Origin: Halodesulfovibrio spirochaetisodalis
Lineage (GTDB): Bacteria; Desulfobacterota; Desulfovibrionia; Desulfovibrionales; Desulfovibrionaceae
Direction of reading: 5' to 3'
NCBI RefSeq assembly: GCF_001672295.1
Contig: NZ_JXMS01000025.1
Location: forward strand, 1-53,747
Length of the DNA stretch: 53,747 nucleotides
This document shows positions 1-9,490 of the stretch, one piece after another (position 1 is the stretch's first letter; the number at the start of each line of letters is the position of its first letter). Made by a program: the position numbers and the translations under genes. A model generated the notes under the pieces. The model had not been told where the DNA came from and ran no database searches. It saw nothing but the letters and a program-made list of their open reading frames with translations.

Positions 1-2
1 AC

Positions 3-3000
3 GGAGAAGACGGGGACGATACTATTACCACCACAGGAAGCGCCTATCAGCATGTTCAAGGTGGCAATGGTAATGACACTATACGAACTGGTTCTGCAAA
101 TGATGCCATAATCGGAGGAGCAGACAACGATACCATTTGGGCTGGTGAAGGTGACAACTCCATATGGGGTGGAACTGGGGAAGATGAAATTCATTCTGGC
201 TCTGGAAATGATACTATAGACGCAGGTGACGATAACGATACCATTTGGGCTGGTGATGGTACAAATACCATTGATGCCGGCAAAGGGAATGACATAATTC
301 ATGCCGGAGCTAATGCTGATACCTACAAGTATAGCAAAGGCGACGGTCACGACGTCATCTATGACAATGAAAGCGGTGCTGTCACTGCAGATCATACTCT
401 GGATGCAATACGTTTCAGCTCTGATATCGCGTACAATGATCTTCAATTCGCCATCGACGGCAATGACCTGTTGATCACTTTTAAAAACTCCCCTGAGGAC
501 TCTATTCGCATCAAAGACGCTGCAACTAACCCTGAGCATGCTGTAGAGAAAATCCTGATTGAAAATCGCTATAATGCTAGCCAAGTTTCTACATACTATG
601 TGGAAAATGCGGCGATTAGGCATACAACTTACTCGGATGGTGATGATACTATTAGCGTCCCTGTGAGTTCAAAAATAACGAAAATTAGCGCTGGTGATGG
701 TAATGACACAGTTACTTCAGGAGACAGTTCTGTCATAATTGACGGTGGAGCAGGTAACGACACCATTACTACAGGTTCAAAAAGTGATGTTATTTCTGGC
801 GGGACTGGTAACGATACCATTAACGCCGGCGGTGGTTCCGACACTCTGACAGGTGGCTCCGGTAGTGACACATACATCTTCAACATTGGAGATGGACATG
901 ACACTATCATTGAAGCTTCTGTAGACCCTACTTGCTCTTGCGTAGACACTATCAGCTTCGGTGCTGGTATCACTTCCAGCGATATCATCTACAAAGTTGA
1001 TGGTAACGACCTTATCATTTGTATCAAAGGCCACGACGGGGACTCCATCCGCATCACTGGCGCGCTGAACGGTGCTTCACACGGCATTGAAACTATCACC
1101 TTTGCCAGCGGAACTACCATTACCCTCAATACTGTCATTTCCTGCCATAACTACACTGATGCCAGCGACACCATTGTGGTTCCAGCCGACAAATACGTTG
1201 TAGTTATTAATGCAGGAGGCGGTAACGACACCATTACTGGTGGTGACACTGTTTCCATCATCAACGGCGGTACAGGTAATGATTCTATCAGCACCGGTGG
1301 AAAAGATGACACTCTTACAGGTGGTGAAGGCGACGATACCATTAATGCAGGTGGCGGTAATGACACCATCACAGGCGGAACTGGTTCCGATACCCTGACA
1401 GGTGGCTCCGGTAGTGACACATACATCTTCAACATTGGAGATGGACACGACACTATTATTGAAGCCTCTGTTGACCCTACTTGTACCTGCGTGGACACTA
1501 TCAGCTTCGGTGCTGGTATCACCTCCAGTGATATTATCTACAAAGTTGATGGAAATGACCTCATCATTTGCATTAAAGGTCACGACGGAGACTCCATCCG
1601 CATCACTGGCGCGCTGAACGGTGCTTCACACGGCATTGAAACTATCACCTTTGCCAGCGGAACTAGCATTACCCTCAATACTGTCATTTCCTGCCATAAC
1701 TACACTGATGCCAGCGACACCATTGTGGTTCCAGCCGACAAATACGTTGTAGTTATTAATGCAGGAGGCGGTAACGACACCATTACTGGTGGTGACACTG
1801 TTTCCATTATTAACGGCGGTACAGGTAATGATTCTATCAGCACTGGTGGAAAAGATGACATCCTTACTGGTGGTGAAGGCGACGATACCATCAATGCAGG
1901 TGGTGGTAATGACATCATCACAGGCGGAACTGGTTCCGATACCCTGACAGGTGGCTCCGGTAGTGACACATACATCTTTAATATTGGAGATGGACACGAC
2001 ACTATCATTGAAGCTTCTGTAGACCCTACTTGCTCTTGCGTAGACACTATCAGCTTCGGTGCTGGTATCACTTCTAGTGATATCATCTACAAAGTTGATG
2101 GCAACGACCTCATCATTTGCATCAAAGGTCACGATGGAGACTCCATCCGCATCACCGGTGCACTTAATGGCACTTCATCATTTGGTGTTGAAAACATCAG
2201 CTTCACAGATGGTACCTCTATCGCACTGACTACAGTCATATCCTGCCAGAATTACACTGATGCAAGCGATACTATCGTAGTTCCAGCCGACAAATATGTT
2301 GCAGTTATTAATGCAGGAGGCGGTAACGACACCATTACTGGTGGGGACACTGCTTCAATCATTAATGGCGGTGCTGGAAATGACTCAATTAGTACTGGCG
2401 CAAAAGATGACATTCTGAACGGTGGCATTGGCAACGATACCATCAATGCAGGAGGCGGTAACGACACCATCACTGGTGGAACTGGAACCGATACACTGAT
2501 AGGCGGCTCAGGTAGCGACACATACATCTTCAACATCGGAGATGGTCATGACACTATTATTGAAGCCTCTGTTGACCCTACCTGCTCTTGCGTAGATAAA
2601 ATTCAGCTTGGTGTTGGTATTGGAATTGAGGACCTTCGCTATTCTGCTGATGGTGATGATCTGATCATCAATTTCAGAGGCAATGATTCTGATTCAATCA
2701 GAATTGTTGGCGCTAAAACAGGCGCATCTGCTGGAATTGAATCCATTTGCTTTGCTGATGGTACACAAATGGAAATATCGTCTGCTGTAACAATAATTGA
2801 GCTTACAGAGAATATGGACTTCCAGATGATGCCAGTTCCTGCCCAAACTGCGATTATTAACGGTTATGGCGGTAATGACTTTATTAACGTAACCGGAGCG
2901 ACAAATTGCATTGTTGATGGTGGGTCTGGAATTGATCAGATAATGAGCACCGCCGCCAATTCTATTCTCTATGGTGGTGCAGACATGGACATGTTGTCTG

Positions 3001-3458
3001 CGGTCAATGGGAAGGCAACGTTCATTGGTGGCACAGGAAATGATACATTAACTGGTGGATACTTAGGAGATACCTACGTCTTCGCTCAAGGTGATGGACA
3101 AGACATCATCAATGATAACGTACCAATGACTTGTGTCGCAAACTTTGATCCTGACACCATTAAATTGGGGAATGGAATTACGAAAAATGACGTTGCGTTC
3201 TTTATGGAAGGGCCAAACCTCATTGTTTCCTATGGTGAAACTGATCGTGTTACCGTCCTCGGTCAAGCAAACGCTAAAAACGCAATTGAAACCGTGCAAC
3301 TCGCATCAGGTAGCTCTCTCTCTTCTGCAGAGATAAACCAGATTGTAGCTGATTTATCCAATTACGCATCAGATCATGGTCTTGATTTTACATCCGTTGA
3401 AGATGTTAAAAACAATCAAGAACTTATGAATATTGTAACTGCTGCTTGGGATAATTAA
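3..3458 (+). CDS. RTX-type repeat adhesin/exoprotein, 5' end outside the window
   Basis: The reading frame is open from the left edge (first full codon at base 3), so the gene starts outside the window; 1151 residues are visible. Seen: many glycine- and aspartate-rich nonapeptides of the GGxGxDxxx type (for example GGTGNDTINAGGGSD), the calcium-binding beta-roll signature of RTX proteins. Most of the visible part is built from a roughly 183-residue unit that combines RTX nonapeptides, a GDGHDTIIEASVDPT block with a CSC pair, and a beta-rich segment. The last 60 residues lack RTX motifs and are the expected uncleaved type I secretion signal. The downstream TolC, ABC and HlyD genes supply the exporter. 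A large calcium-stabilised surface or secreted protein, probably an adhesin, is inferred; enzymatic parts could lie upstream. The gene ends in a strong terminator. Confidence 0.9.
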   Translation, partial: GEDGDDTITTTGSAYQHVQGGNGNDTIRTGSANDAIIGGADNDTIWAGEGDNSIWGGTGEDEIHSGSGNDTIDAGDDNDTIWAGDGTNTIDAGKGNDIIHAGANADTYKYSKGDGHDVIYDNESGAVTADHTLDAIRFSSDIAYNDLQFAIDGNDLLITFKNSPEDSIRIKDAATNPEHAVEKILIENRYNASQVSTYYVENAAIRHTTYSDGDDTISVPVSSKITKISAGDGNDTVTSGDSSVIIDGGAGNDTITTGSKSDVISGGTGNDTINAGGGSDTLTGGSGSDTYIFNIGDGHDTIIEASVDPTCSCVDTISFGAGITSSDIIYKVDGNDLIICIKGHDGDSIRITGALNGASHGIETITFASGTTITLNTVISCHNYTDASDTIVVPADKYVVVINAGGGNDTITGGDTVSIINGGTGNDSISTGGKDDTLTGGEGDDTINAGGGNDTITGGTGSDTLTGGSGSDTYIFNIGDGHDTIIEASVDPTCTCVDTISFGAGITSSDIIYKVDGNDLIICIKGHDGDSIRITGALNGASHGIETITFASGTSITLNTVISCHNYTDASDTIVVPADKYVVVINAGGGNDTITGGDTVSIINGGTGNDSISTGGKDDILTGGEGDDTINAGGGNDIITGGTGSDTLTGGSGSDTYIFNIGDGHDTIIEASVDPTCSCVDTISFGAGITSSDIIYKVDGNDLIICIKGHDGDSIRITGALNGTSSFGVENISFTDGTSIALTTVISCQNYTDASDTIVVPADKYVAVINAGGGNDTITGGDTASIINGGAGNDSISTGAKDDILNGGIGNDTINAGGGNDTITGGTGTDTLIGGSGSDTYIFNIGDGHDTIIEASVDPTCSCVDKIQLGVGIGIEDLRYSADGDDLIINFRGNDSDSIRIVGAKTGASAGIESICFADGTQMEISSAVTIIELTENMDFQMMPVPAQTAIINGYGGNDFINVTGATNCIVDGGSGIDQIMSTAANSILYGGADMDMLSAVNGKATFIGGTGNDTLTGGYLGDTYVFAQGDGQDIINDNVPMTCVANFDPDTIKLGNGITKNDVAFFMEGPNLIVSYGETDRVTVLGQANAKNAIETVQLASGSSLSSAEINQIVADLSNYASDHGLDFTSVEDVKNNQELMNIVTAAWDN
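861..2750 (+). repeat. Tandem ~549-bp in-frame repeats in the RTX gene
   Basis: The anchor GGTAGTGACACATACATC recurs at 861, 1410 and 1959, and with small changes at 2511, giving periods of 549, 549 and 552 bp (about 183 codons). Copies one and two are almost identical at DNA level across hundreds of bases, which points to recent duplication or homogenisation. The fourth copy diverges after about 80 codons. A fifth, shorter relative starts at 3677 in the next gene. Confidence 0.9.
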
Positions 3459-3463
3459 ACCCT

Positions 3464-3506
3464 GCTCGCCACACTGTTTTTTACAGCAGTGTGGCGAGCT
3501 TTTTAT
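3464..3506 (+). terminator. Intrinsic terminator after the large RTX gene
   Basis: A 13-bp perfect stem (GCTCGCCACACTG at 3464-3476 with its complement at 3487-3499) is followed by TTTTTATT. It is almost identical to the terminator of the next gene. Confidence 0.92.
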
Positions 3507-3568
3507 TATCTAAGGATGTTGCTGACTTTAATTCAGTAGCTACTTTTTTTAACACTCATGGAGTTAGC

Positions 3569-4624
3569 ATGGACAATTTATGGGAAGGCACAACGGAAAA
3601 TGATGTTATCACCGCAGGCAAAACTGATGACACAATAATTGGCGGAGCTGGTAACGACAAACTCACTGGGGGCTCAGGTAGCGACACATACATCTTCAAC
3701 ATAGGAGATGGCCATGACACCATTATTGAAGCCTCTATTGACCCTACCTGCTCTTGCGTAGATAAAATTCAGCTTGGTGCTGGTATTGGAATTGAAGACC
3801 TTCGCTATTCTGCTGATGGTGATGATCTAATCATCAACTTCAGAGGCAATGATTCTGATTCAATTAGAATTGTTGGTGCTAAAACCGGCGAATCTGCAGG
3901 GATCGAATCCATTTGCTTTACTGATGGCACTGAACTCGAATTTACAACAGCATTATCCATAGTCGAACTAACTAAAGAAACGGGCAACTATCTACCTTCT
4001 GTTACAACAAATACTCAAATTATAAACGGACATGATGGAATGGACACCATTATGCTCACTGGAGCGGGCTCAGTTATCGTTGATGGTGGAGCGGGAATGG
4101 ATAGAATGATTCTCTCTGGGAAAAATGTCATAGCTTACGGTGGTGCAGGAATGGACTTTATTCAGTCAACTATATCCCAAGCTACGCTCATTGGCGGCAC
4201 AGGACGTGATACTCTAATTGGAAGCCATCTTGGAGACACATACATCTTTAATAAAGGTGATGGGATCGACTACGTTCGTGATAGTCTAACACCACCTTGT
4301 ATTGTAAATGAAGGGTCAGACACCATTAAATTTGGTAAGGGAATTACTAAAGAAGACATCTCGTTCTTTATGCAAAAAGAAGGGTTAATCATTTCCTATG
4401 GTGAAAACGATAAAATCACTGTTATTGAACAACATGTTTCAAAACATGCAATTGAAACCGTTCAACTCGCATCAGGTAGCTCTCTCTCTTCTGCAGAGAT
4501 AAACCAGATTGTAGCTGATTTATCCAATTACGCATCAGATCATGGTCTTGATTTTACATCTGTTGAAGATGTTAAAAACAATCAAGAGCTTATGAATATT
4601 GTAACTGCTGCCTGGGATAACTAA
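3569..4624 (+). CDS. Short RTX-type paralogue with a type I secretion signal
   Basis: 351 residues. The ATG at 3569 is chosen because GGAG lies five bases upstream; an earlier in-frame GTG at 3491 falls inside the preceding terminator. The protein starts with MDNLWEGTTENDVITAG, has a few RTX nonapeptides (GGAGNDKLTGGSGSD, residues about 27-41), then one copy of the GDGHDTIIEAS-DPTCSCVD block, and ends in the same roughly 60-residue secretion signal as the large RTX protein. Its C-terminal 300 residues align with the last 310 of that protein. No signal peptide is seen, as expected for a type I substrate. It could be a small co-secreted partner or the leftover of a tail duplication; its own ribosome binding site and terminator favour a working gene. 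Confidence 0.85.
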   Translation: MDNLWEGTTENDVITAGKTDDTIIGGAGNDKLTGGSGSDTYIFNIGDGHDTIIEASIDPTCSCVDKIQLGAGIGIEDLRYSADGDDLIINFRGNDSDSIRIVGAKTGESAGIESICFTDGTELEFTTALSIVELTKETGNYLPSVTTNTQIINGHDGMDTIMLTGAGSVIVDGGAGMDRMILSGKNVIAYGGAGMDFIQSTISQATLIGGTGRDTLIGSHLGDTYIFNKGDGIDYVRDSLTPPCIVNEGSDTIKFGKGITKEDISFFMQKEGLIISYGENDKITVIEQHVSKHAIETVQLASGSSLSSAEINQIVADLSNYASDHGLDFTSVEDVKNNQELMNIVTAAWDN

Positions 4625-4665
4625 TACCCTGCTCGCCACACTGCTTTTACAGCAGTGTGGCGAGC
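4448..4665 (+). repeat. Duplicated 3' module (secretion signal plus terminator)
   Basis: Bases 4448-4665 repeat 3282-3499 with only a handful of substitutions. The repeated unit covers the codons of the C-terminal secretion signal, the stop codon and the terminator stem, so the duplication crosses the end of the coding region. Confidence 0.9.
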
Positions 4666-4672
4666 TTTTGTT
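4631..4672 (+). terminator. Intrinsic terminator after the short RTX gene
   Basis: A 14-bp perfect stem (4631-4644 with 4652-4665) is followed by TTTTGTT. Its arms match the terminator at 3464. The weak T-tract would allow some read-through into the TolC-like gene just downstream. Confidence 0.85.
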
Positions 4673-4691
4673 ACTAACTAGAGAGAAATAC

Positions 4692-6026
4692 GTGCACACT
4701 GCTTCCTTTTACAAAAAAATAATCCTCATACTACTACTCGAAATATTCATTACTATATCAGCTGGAACTACAATAAGTTATTGTAAAAAATTTTCTCTTG
4801 GCATAGTAGAACAGCAAGCAATAGAGCATTCTCCAGACTTGGATAAATTCACCGTAGAAACCCAGTTACAGCAAGCACGCTTGGATGATCAGCAATATGA
4901 TTTTTACCCGACGTTGCGCGCACAAGGTAATAGTGAATACACTTCTGACTTAAGCAATGGGTGGGGGTCAGTTGTTTCTGTAGGTGATATTGTCCAATCT
5001 ACAGGGACAAAATATCAAAACTCTGTTTCAGTACGTGCAAATTATGTTTTGTATGACTTTGGTACTCGATTTCAAAAAGAACTTGCATTAAAAAATGCTA
5101 TTCTTGCTTCAAAGTCGACTGTATTGGCAGAGAAGTTAAAGCTGCGTCTAAATGTTCTGCAAACATATTCTGCAGCCATGTCTCTTTCTCACCGGATTAA
5201 AAATTTACAAAAAATTGTTGGCTACTCTCAAGAGTTGAATCATCTCTATGAGCGGCTGCTTGCTGCTGGCAAAAAAGGGCCAATTGACGCTGCAAGACAG
5301 TTTACTGAGCTCAAAAGAAAAGAAAACGAACTTTCCTTACGTGAATTTGAGTTTGACAAGAAACTTGAAGAATTAAGTTTTTTCACCGGATGCGCTGTTC
5401 CAGAAAAAGTTGAATTCACAGAGTTGCCGCAACCGGATCTTACAGACTTTTTATTTGATGTTGAAAAGCACCCGAGTATCGAACGCTATAAGCATGAGTT
5501 GGCAAGCCAACATGCAAAAACTGCTGCTTCCGAAGGTGAATATTTCCCCAAAGTATCGCTGTACAGTTCGTACCTGTTGTACGGCTCTGACGGGAAAGAC
5601 ATGGCTAAATCCTACGAGAACATATCTGAATCTAACTTTAAAGTAGGAGTTTCCCTTGTTGTTCCTCTTTCTGATGCATTGCGGAACAGACATAAGGTGA
5701 GACAGTCAGAACTCACTGAGCAGCGTATCCGTGCTGAAAAAAGAAAATTGCAAGAACAATTACAAACTGAGCTGAATATAAGTCAGCGGCAGTATAAGTA
5801 TCTGATTAATGATCAAAAAAACAAACGTGACATGGTAAATATTCTCGAAAAAGAACTTAAGATGCTGACCCGATTAAAAAAGGCACAAGAGATAGATGCA
5901 GAAACGGCTATTCGCCGTAGCATTGTGTTACTAGAACAAAAAATTGCGTTAGATAAAAGTGTAATAGACCTGTCACATGAATTGTTGCGCTTGCAATATC
6001 AGATGGAGGCAACAAGACATGAATAG
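4692..6026 (+). CDS. TolC-like outer-membrane channel of the type I secretion system
   Basis: 444 residues starting from GTG at 4692, preferred because AGAGAG lies about seven bases upstream; an in-frame TTG at 4668 lies in the terminator tail. An N-terminal hydrophobic segment (residues about 9-26) acts as export signal. The rest is long heptad-rich alpha-helices with short strands in two repeats, as in the outer membrane efflux protein family: EQQAIEHSPDLDKF early on, YPTLRAQGNSEYTSD for the first strand, and YFPKVSLYSSYLLYG for the matching strand in repeat two. The product should form the trimeric outer-membrane and periplasmic duct used by the ABC/HlyD pair encoded next. Its stop codon overlaps the next start by eight bases, so the three exporter genes are translationally coupled. 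Confidence 0.9.
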   Translation: MHTASFYKKIILILLLEIFITISAGTTISYCKKFSLGIVEQQAIEHSPDLDKFTVETQLQQARLDDQQYDFYPTLRAQGNSEYTSDLSNGWGSVVSVGDIVQSTGTKYQNSVSVRANYVLYDFGTRFQKELALKNAILASKSTVLAEKLKLRLNVLQTYSAAMSLSHRIKNLQKIVGYSQELNHLYERLLAAGKKGPIDAARQFTELKRKENELSLREFEFDKKLEELSFFTGCAVPEKVEFTELPQPDLTDFLFDVEKHPSIERYKHELASQHAKTAASEGEYFPKVSLYSSYLLYGSDGKDMAKSYENISESNFKVGVSLVVPLSDALRNRHKVRQSELTEQRIRAEKRKLQEQLQTELNISQRQYKYLINDQKNKRDMVNILEKELKMLTRLKKAQEIDAETAIRRSIVLLEQKIALDKSVIDLSHELLRLQYQMEATRHE

Positions 6027-8130
6027 TGGATTAGTATCACTTGAGGTCGTTGCGCGTATCAATAAAGTTCGAATTGATGTGCCGAATATTGTTCGTGAGC
6101 ACTGCATTTCTTCCGATGATATTTCAAGTGAAGAACTTGTTCGAATTGCAAAACGTCTTGGACTTAGAGCAAAAAAGAAAAATGTCTCTTTAGATCAATG
6201 CCACAAGAAATACCCTTACCCTATCATCGCTCAAGCTAGCGACGATACGTACTTTGTGGTGCTGGGCTTCAAGGAAGAAGAACAAACTGTTCTTGTGTAC
6301 ATTCCTGCAGAGGGTGCTACCCGCTCTGTTCCTATGGATGAGTTTAAACAGCTGACAACAGACCGCTACATTATCCTCAGCCACAGATTGTTATCTGAAT
6401 CTGTACGCTTTGGCTTAGGCTGGTTTTTCAAGGAAGTATTTAATGCAAAAGGCATTATGGCAGAAATTCTGCTCGCTTCTTTTGTTGTTCAACTTTTCGG
6501 ACTAGTTACCCCGTTATTTACACAGGTAATTCTTGATAAAGTCCTTGTACACCGTGCAATGACAACCCTTAAAATTCTTGCAATTGGATTCATTGTCATT
6601 GCAGTTTTTGAATATGTCCTGAACCTTGCTCGAAACTACCTATTTACACACACAGCAAATAAAATGGACGCAAAGCTGGGAGCACAATTATTCCGCCATT
6701 TGCTATCCCTCCCCTGCCCGTATTTTGAATCCAGGCGCGTAGGTGACACCATTGCACGTGTTCGAGAACTGGAAAACATACGTAACTTTGTTACTAACAA
6801 AACAGTCTCCGTAATTATCGACCTCGTCTTCTCAGTCGTATTCGTTGTCGTCATGCTTATGTACAGCATGCAACTCACCTTTATTGTTCTGGGCTTTGTG
6901 GCTGCAATCGGTCTGCTTTATGTATGCATTACACCAGAGCTACGAAGACGCTTGAATACCAAGTTCGAAATGGGTGCGAAGTCCAACTCCTATCTTGTTG
7001 AGTCTGTTACTGGCATTCAGACGGTAAAGTCTCTAGCAATTGAGGGAAGCATTCAACGAAAATGGGAAGACCATCTTGGTCGATATGTGCACTCAAACTT
7101 TAAAATGACCAACATGAGTAACATTACTCGAGGCACAGCCGGCTTCCTGCAGAAGCTAATGACGATCTCTATTCTTTACTTAGGGGTTAGGCTTGTTCTC
7201 AATAATGATCTTACTATTGGTCAGCTTATCGCCTTCAATATGCTTTCCGGCCAGTTTGCAGGCCCTGTCTTACGATTGATTGGTGTTTGGAACGAACTTC
7301 AGCAAACACTGCTTTCTGTTGAGAAGTTGTCTGACATTTTGAACCATCCATCTGAAGTGCAGAATGAAAATGCAATTGTTCTCAACAAACTGTCTGGACA
7401 GGTAGTTTTTGAAAAAGTTCAGTTCCGCTATGCGCCTGATGCGCCAATGGTACTTAACGGGATAAACTTTACAATACCTGCAGGTGCATGCGTTGGCGTT
7501 GTTGGCAGAAGCGGAAGTGGCAAAAGTACAGTTTCAAAATTAATCCAACGACTGTACATCCCCTCTTCCGGTAGTGTTCGCATTGATGATGTAGATATTA
7601 ACCACGTTAGCCCTATCTGGCTTCGCAGTAATATTGGGGTAGTTTTACAAGAAAACTATCTGTTCAGCGGGACAATCAAAGAAAATATTGTGATGGGTGC
7701 ACCAAATGCTTCGATGGATTTAGTTCTCCACGTTGCTAAAATAACTGGCGTCCATGACTTTGTATCAAGAATGCCTAAAGGGTATGACTCTGAAGTCGGC
7801 GAACGCGGGGAAGGTCTTTCCGGCGGCCAGCGCCAGCGCATCGCGATTGCACGTGCACTTATTACAGACCCGCGCATTCTTATTTTTGATGAAGCGACTT
7901 CTGCTCTGGATATTGAGTCTGAACTCATTATCCGCAGAAACCTGCAGAATATTGCCAAAGGCAGGACAATGTTCATCATTGCCCACAAAATTTCTATTGT
8001 GAAAAATTGTACTGTAATTTTAGCCATGGATAATGGGGAATTGGTTGAGGCTGGTACTCATGAAGAGCTCATGCGCATTCCGAATGGCTACTATAAGAAG
8101 CTGTATACATTACAGGAGTGCACAGATTGA
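6019..8130 (+). CDS. Type I secretion ABC transporter, HlyB/LapB-like
   Basis: 703 residues; ATG at 6019 has GGAGG nine bases upstream and overlaps the end of the TolC-like gene. Domains in order: an N-terminal C39-peptidase-like domain (about 1-130) in which no catalytic cysteine is evident, as in HlyB, where it docks the substrate rather than cutting it; a six-helix membrane domain (about 140-430); and a nucleotide-binding domain with Walker A GRSGSGKST (about 496-504), signature LSGGQRQR (about 600) and Walker B ILIFDEATSAL. This is the inner-membrane motor of type I secretion, and the RTX proteins encoded upstream are its likely substrates. It belongs with transporters of large RTX adhesins without leader-peptide cleavage (inference from the degenerate C39 domain). 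Confidence 0.93.
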   Translation: MNSGLVSLEVVARINKVRIDVPNIVREHCISSDDISSEELVRIAKRLGLRAKKKNVSLDQCHKKYPYPIIAQASDDTYFVVLGFKEEEQTVLVYIPAEGATRSVPMDEFKQLTTDRYIILSHRLLSESVRFGLGWFFKEVFNAKGIMAEILLASFVVQLFGLVTPLFTQVILDKVLVHRAMTTLKILAIGFIVIAVFEYVLNLARNYLFTHTANKMDAKLGAQLFRHLLSLPCPYFESRRVGDTIARVRELENIRNFVTNKTVSVIIDLVFSVVFVVVMLMYSMQLTFIVLGFVAAIGLLYVCITPELRRRLNTKFEMGAKSNSYLVESVTGIQTVKSLAIEGSIQRKWEDHLGRYVHSNFKMTNMSNITRGTAGFLQKLMTISILYLGVRLVLNNDLTIGQLIAFNMLSGQFAGPVLRLIGVWNELQQTLLSVEKLSDILNHPSEVQNENAIVLNKLSGQVVFEKVQFRYAPDAPMVLNGINFTIPAGACVGVVGRSGSGKSTVSKLIQRLYIPSSGSVRIDDVDINHVSPIWLRSNIGVVLQENYLFSGTIKENIVMGAPNASMDLVLHVAKITGVHDFVSRMPKGYDSEVGERGEGLSGGQRQRIAIARALITDPRILIFDEATSALDIESELIIRRNLQNIAKGRTMFIIAHKISIVKNCTVILAMDNGELVEAGTHEELMRIPNGYYKKLYTLQECTD

Positions 8131-9449
8131 GGTTCTTAAAATTTTTATCCCGAGACGATAGCCATTACTTCAAACCAATTTTGACTGAAATCGAAGAAAC
8201 TCCGCCGAATCCACTGGGTTCGCTGGTTCTTTGGGTTATCATTACGATTATTTTTGTAAGCATAATCTGGCTTACCTTTGGTGAGACTGAAATTGTTGTT
8301 TCCGGACAGGGAAAATTCATTCCTTCTGGAAAAGTAAAAGTCGTTCAACCGTTGGAAACCGGAGTTATCCGCAAAATTTTGTGTGACCGTGGTGAAGAAG
8401 TCAGCAAGGGGCAGTTGCTTGTTGAAATTGACCCTTCTGCGACTGACCCGACGATTGAATCTTTACGTGAAGAGCTTAAAACGTATGAAATAACAATCAT
8501 GCGTCTTGAATCACTCATTTCTGACCGCCCTTTCACTCCTGAAGAAAACATCTTCGGAAAAGAATGCGTGCAAGTTCAGCAGGATATATACACATCCCTA
8601 CGAAATGGACACCAGAAGCAACTTGCCGCGAAGAATGACGAATTGTTGAAATCAAATCAGCAACTCAAGGGATTATCGTTGGAAAAGGAAGGCTATGTGG
8701 ACTTGCTTTCCACGTATGAAGAGCAAAAAACTCGTCTTGATCCGATAGTCGATATCATTCCGCGCAATGAATATAATGAAATATTACGCAAAATTTTACA
8801 AAATCAAATTGCATCTAACAACGTCAGTGCAAAAATCAAAGAGGTTACAACGCACATCGAGCTCTTGCAGCACCAGAAGGAAGCACTGCAATATAATTTC
8901 ACCAATAAGCTGAGTGAAGAACTTGCAGATTCGTCCATGAAGCTTGCTTCAACCAAAGCTCGTCTGGACAGAATCTCGTTCTCAAACAAAAAGCAGAATA
9001 TTGTCTCTCCTGTGGCTGGAACAATTAACGAAGTCTTCATTACAACAGAGGGCGGCGTTGTTACACCGGCTGAGAAACTGATATCCATTGTCCCTAAGGA
9101 CAGCCCTTTGATTGTAGAAACCAAAGTTCTTAACAAGGACGTAGGCTTTATTGAAAAGGACATGCCGGTTACCGTTAAGGTTAACGCCTTTACGTATCAG
9201 CGATATGGTACGCTTGAGGGTACCGTAAGTCAGATTTCCAAAGACAGTATTAAAGATGAAAAACTGGGCGATATTTACAAGGTATATATATCTATCACCG
9301 ATCCACGCTTGAAAGTAGATGGAGAAATGGTTCCTATGAGTTCAGGCATGACCGTACTGGCTGAAATCAATGTAGGAACAAGGCGACTTATTGAGTTCTT
9401 TATCTACCCTCTTATCAAGTATCTGGACGAAGGATTAAGCGTACAGTAG
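8127..9449 (+). CDS. HlyD-family membrane fusion protein of the type I secretion system
   Basis: 440 residues. The TTG at 8127 overlaps the TGA of the transporter gene (TTGA) and has AGGAG eight bases upstream; the GTG at 8118 overlaps that ribosome binding site and is less likely. One membrane helix (about 27-48) follows a short cytoplasmic tail. Then come a lipoyl-like half motif (GQGKFIPSGKVKVVQPLETG), a long coiled-coil hairpin (about 110-270), the second lipoyl half around VSPVAGTINEVFITTEGGVV, and a beta-barrel domain ending near the C-terminus. It bridges the ABC protein and the TolC-like channel across the periplasm. It is the last gene of the exporter set and is followed by a terminator. 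Confidence 0.93.
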   Translation: MRFLKFLSRDDSHYFKPILTEIEETPPNPLGSLVLWVIITIIFVSIIWLTFGETEIVVSGQGKFIPSGKVKVVQPLETGVIRKILCDRGEEVSKGQLLVEIDPSATDPTIESLREELKTYEITIMRLESLISDRPFTPEENIFGKECVQVQQDIYTSLRNGHQKQLAAKNDELLKSNQQLKGLSLEKEGYVDLLSTYEEQKTRLDPIVDIIPRNEYNEILRKILQNQIASNNVSAKIKEVTTHIELLQHQKEALQYNFTNKLSEELADSSMKLASTKARLDRISFSNKKQNIVSPVAGTINEVFITTEGGVVTPAEKLISIVPKDSPLIVETKVLNKDVGFIEKDMPVTVKVNAFTYQRYGTLEGTVSQISKDSIKDEKLGDIYKVYISITDPRLKVDGEMVPMSSGMTVLAEINVGTRRLIEFFIYPLIKYLDEGLSVQ

Positions 9450-9453
9450 CTGT

Positions 9454-9490
9454 AAAAAAGCCCTTACCATGTTGGATAAGGGCTTTTTTA
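9454..9490 (+). terminator. Intrinsic terminator of the secretion operon
   Basis: AAGCCCTTA pairs with TAAGGGCTT around a ten-base loop and is followed by a T-run ending at 9489. Confidence 0.9.

Noticed and set aside
629-2536. Long open frames on the minus strand across the RTX repeats (proline/serine/valine-rich)
   Set aside because: They mirror the repetitive glycine/aspartate codons of the real gene, repeat with the same 549-bp period, and lack ribosome binding sites.
861-2750. Regular repeats that might suggest a CRISPR array
   Set aside because: The repeats are 549 bp, coding and continuous, with no short repeat-spacer pattern. No CRISPR array is seen anywhere in the window.
3491-3568. 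Upstream GTG start for the short RTX gene
   Set aside because: It lies within the terminator stem of the previous gene and lacks a ribosome binding site; the ATG at 3569 has GGAG.
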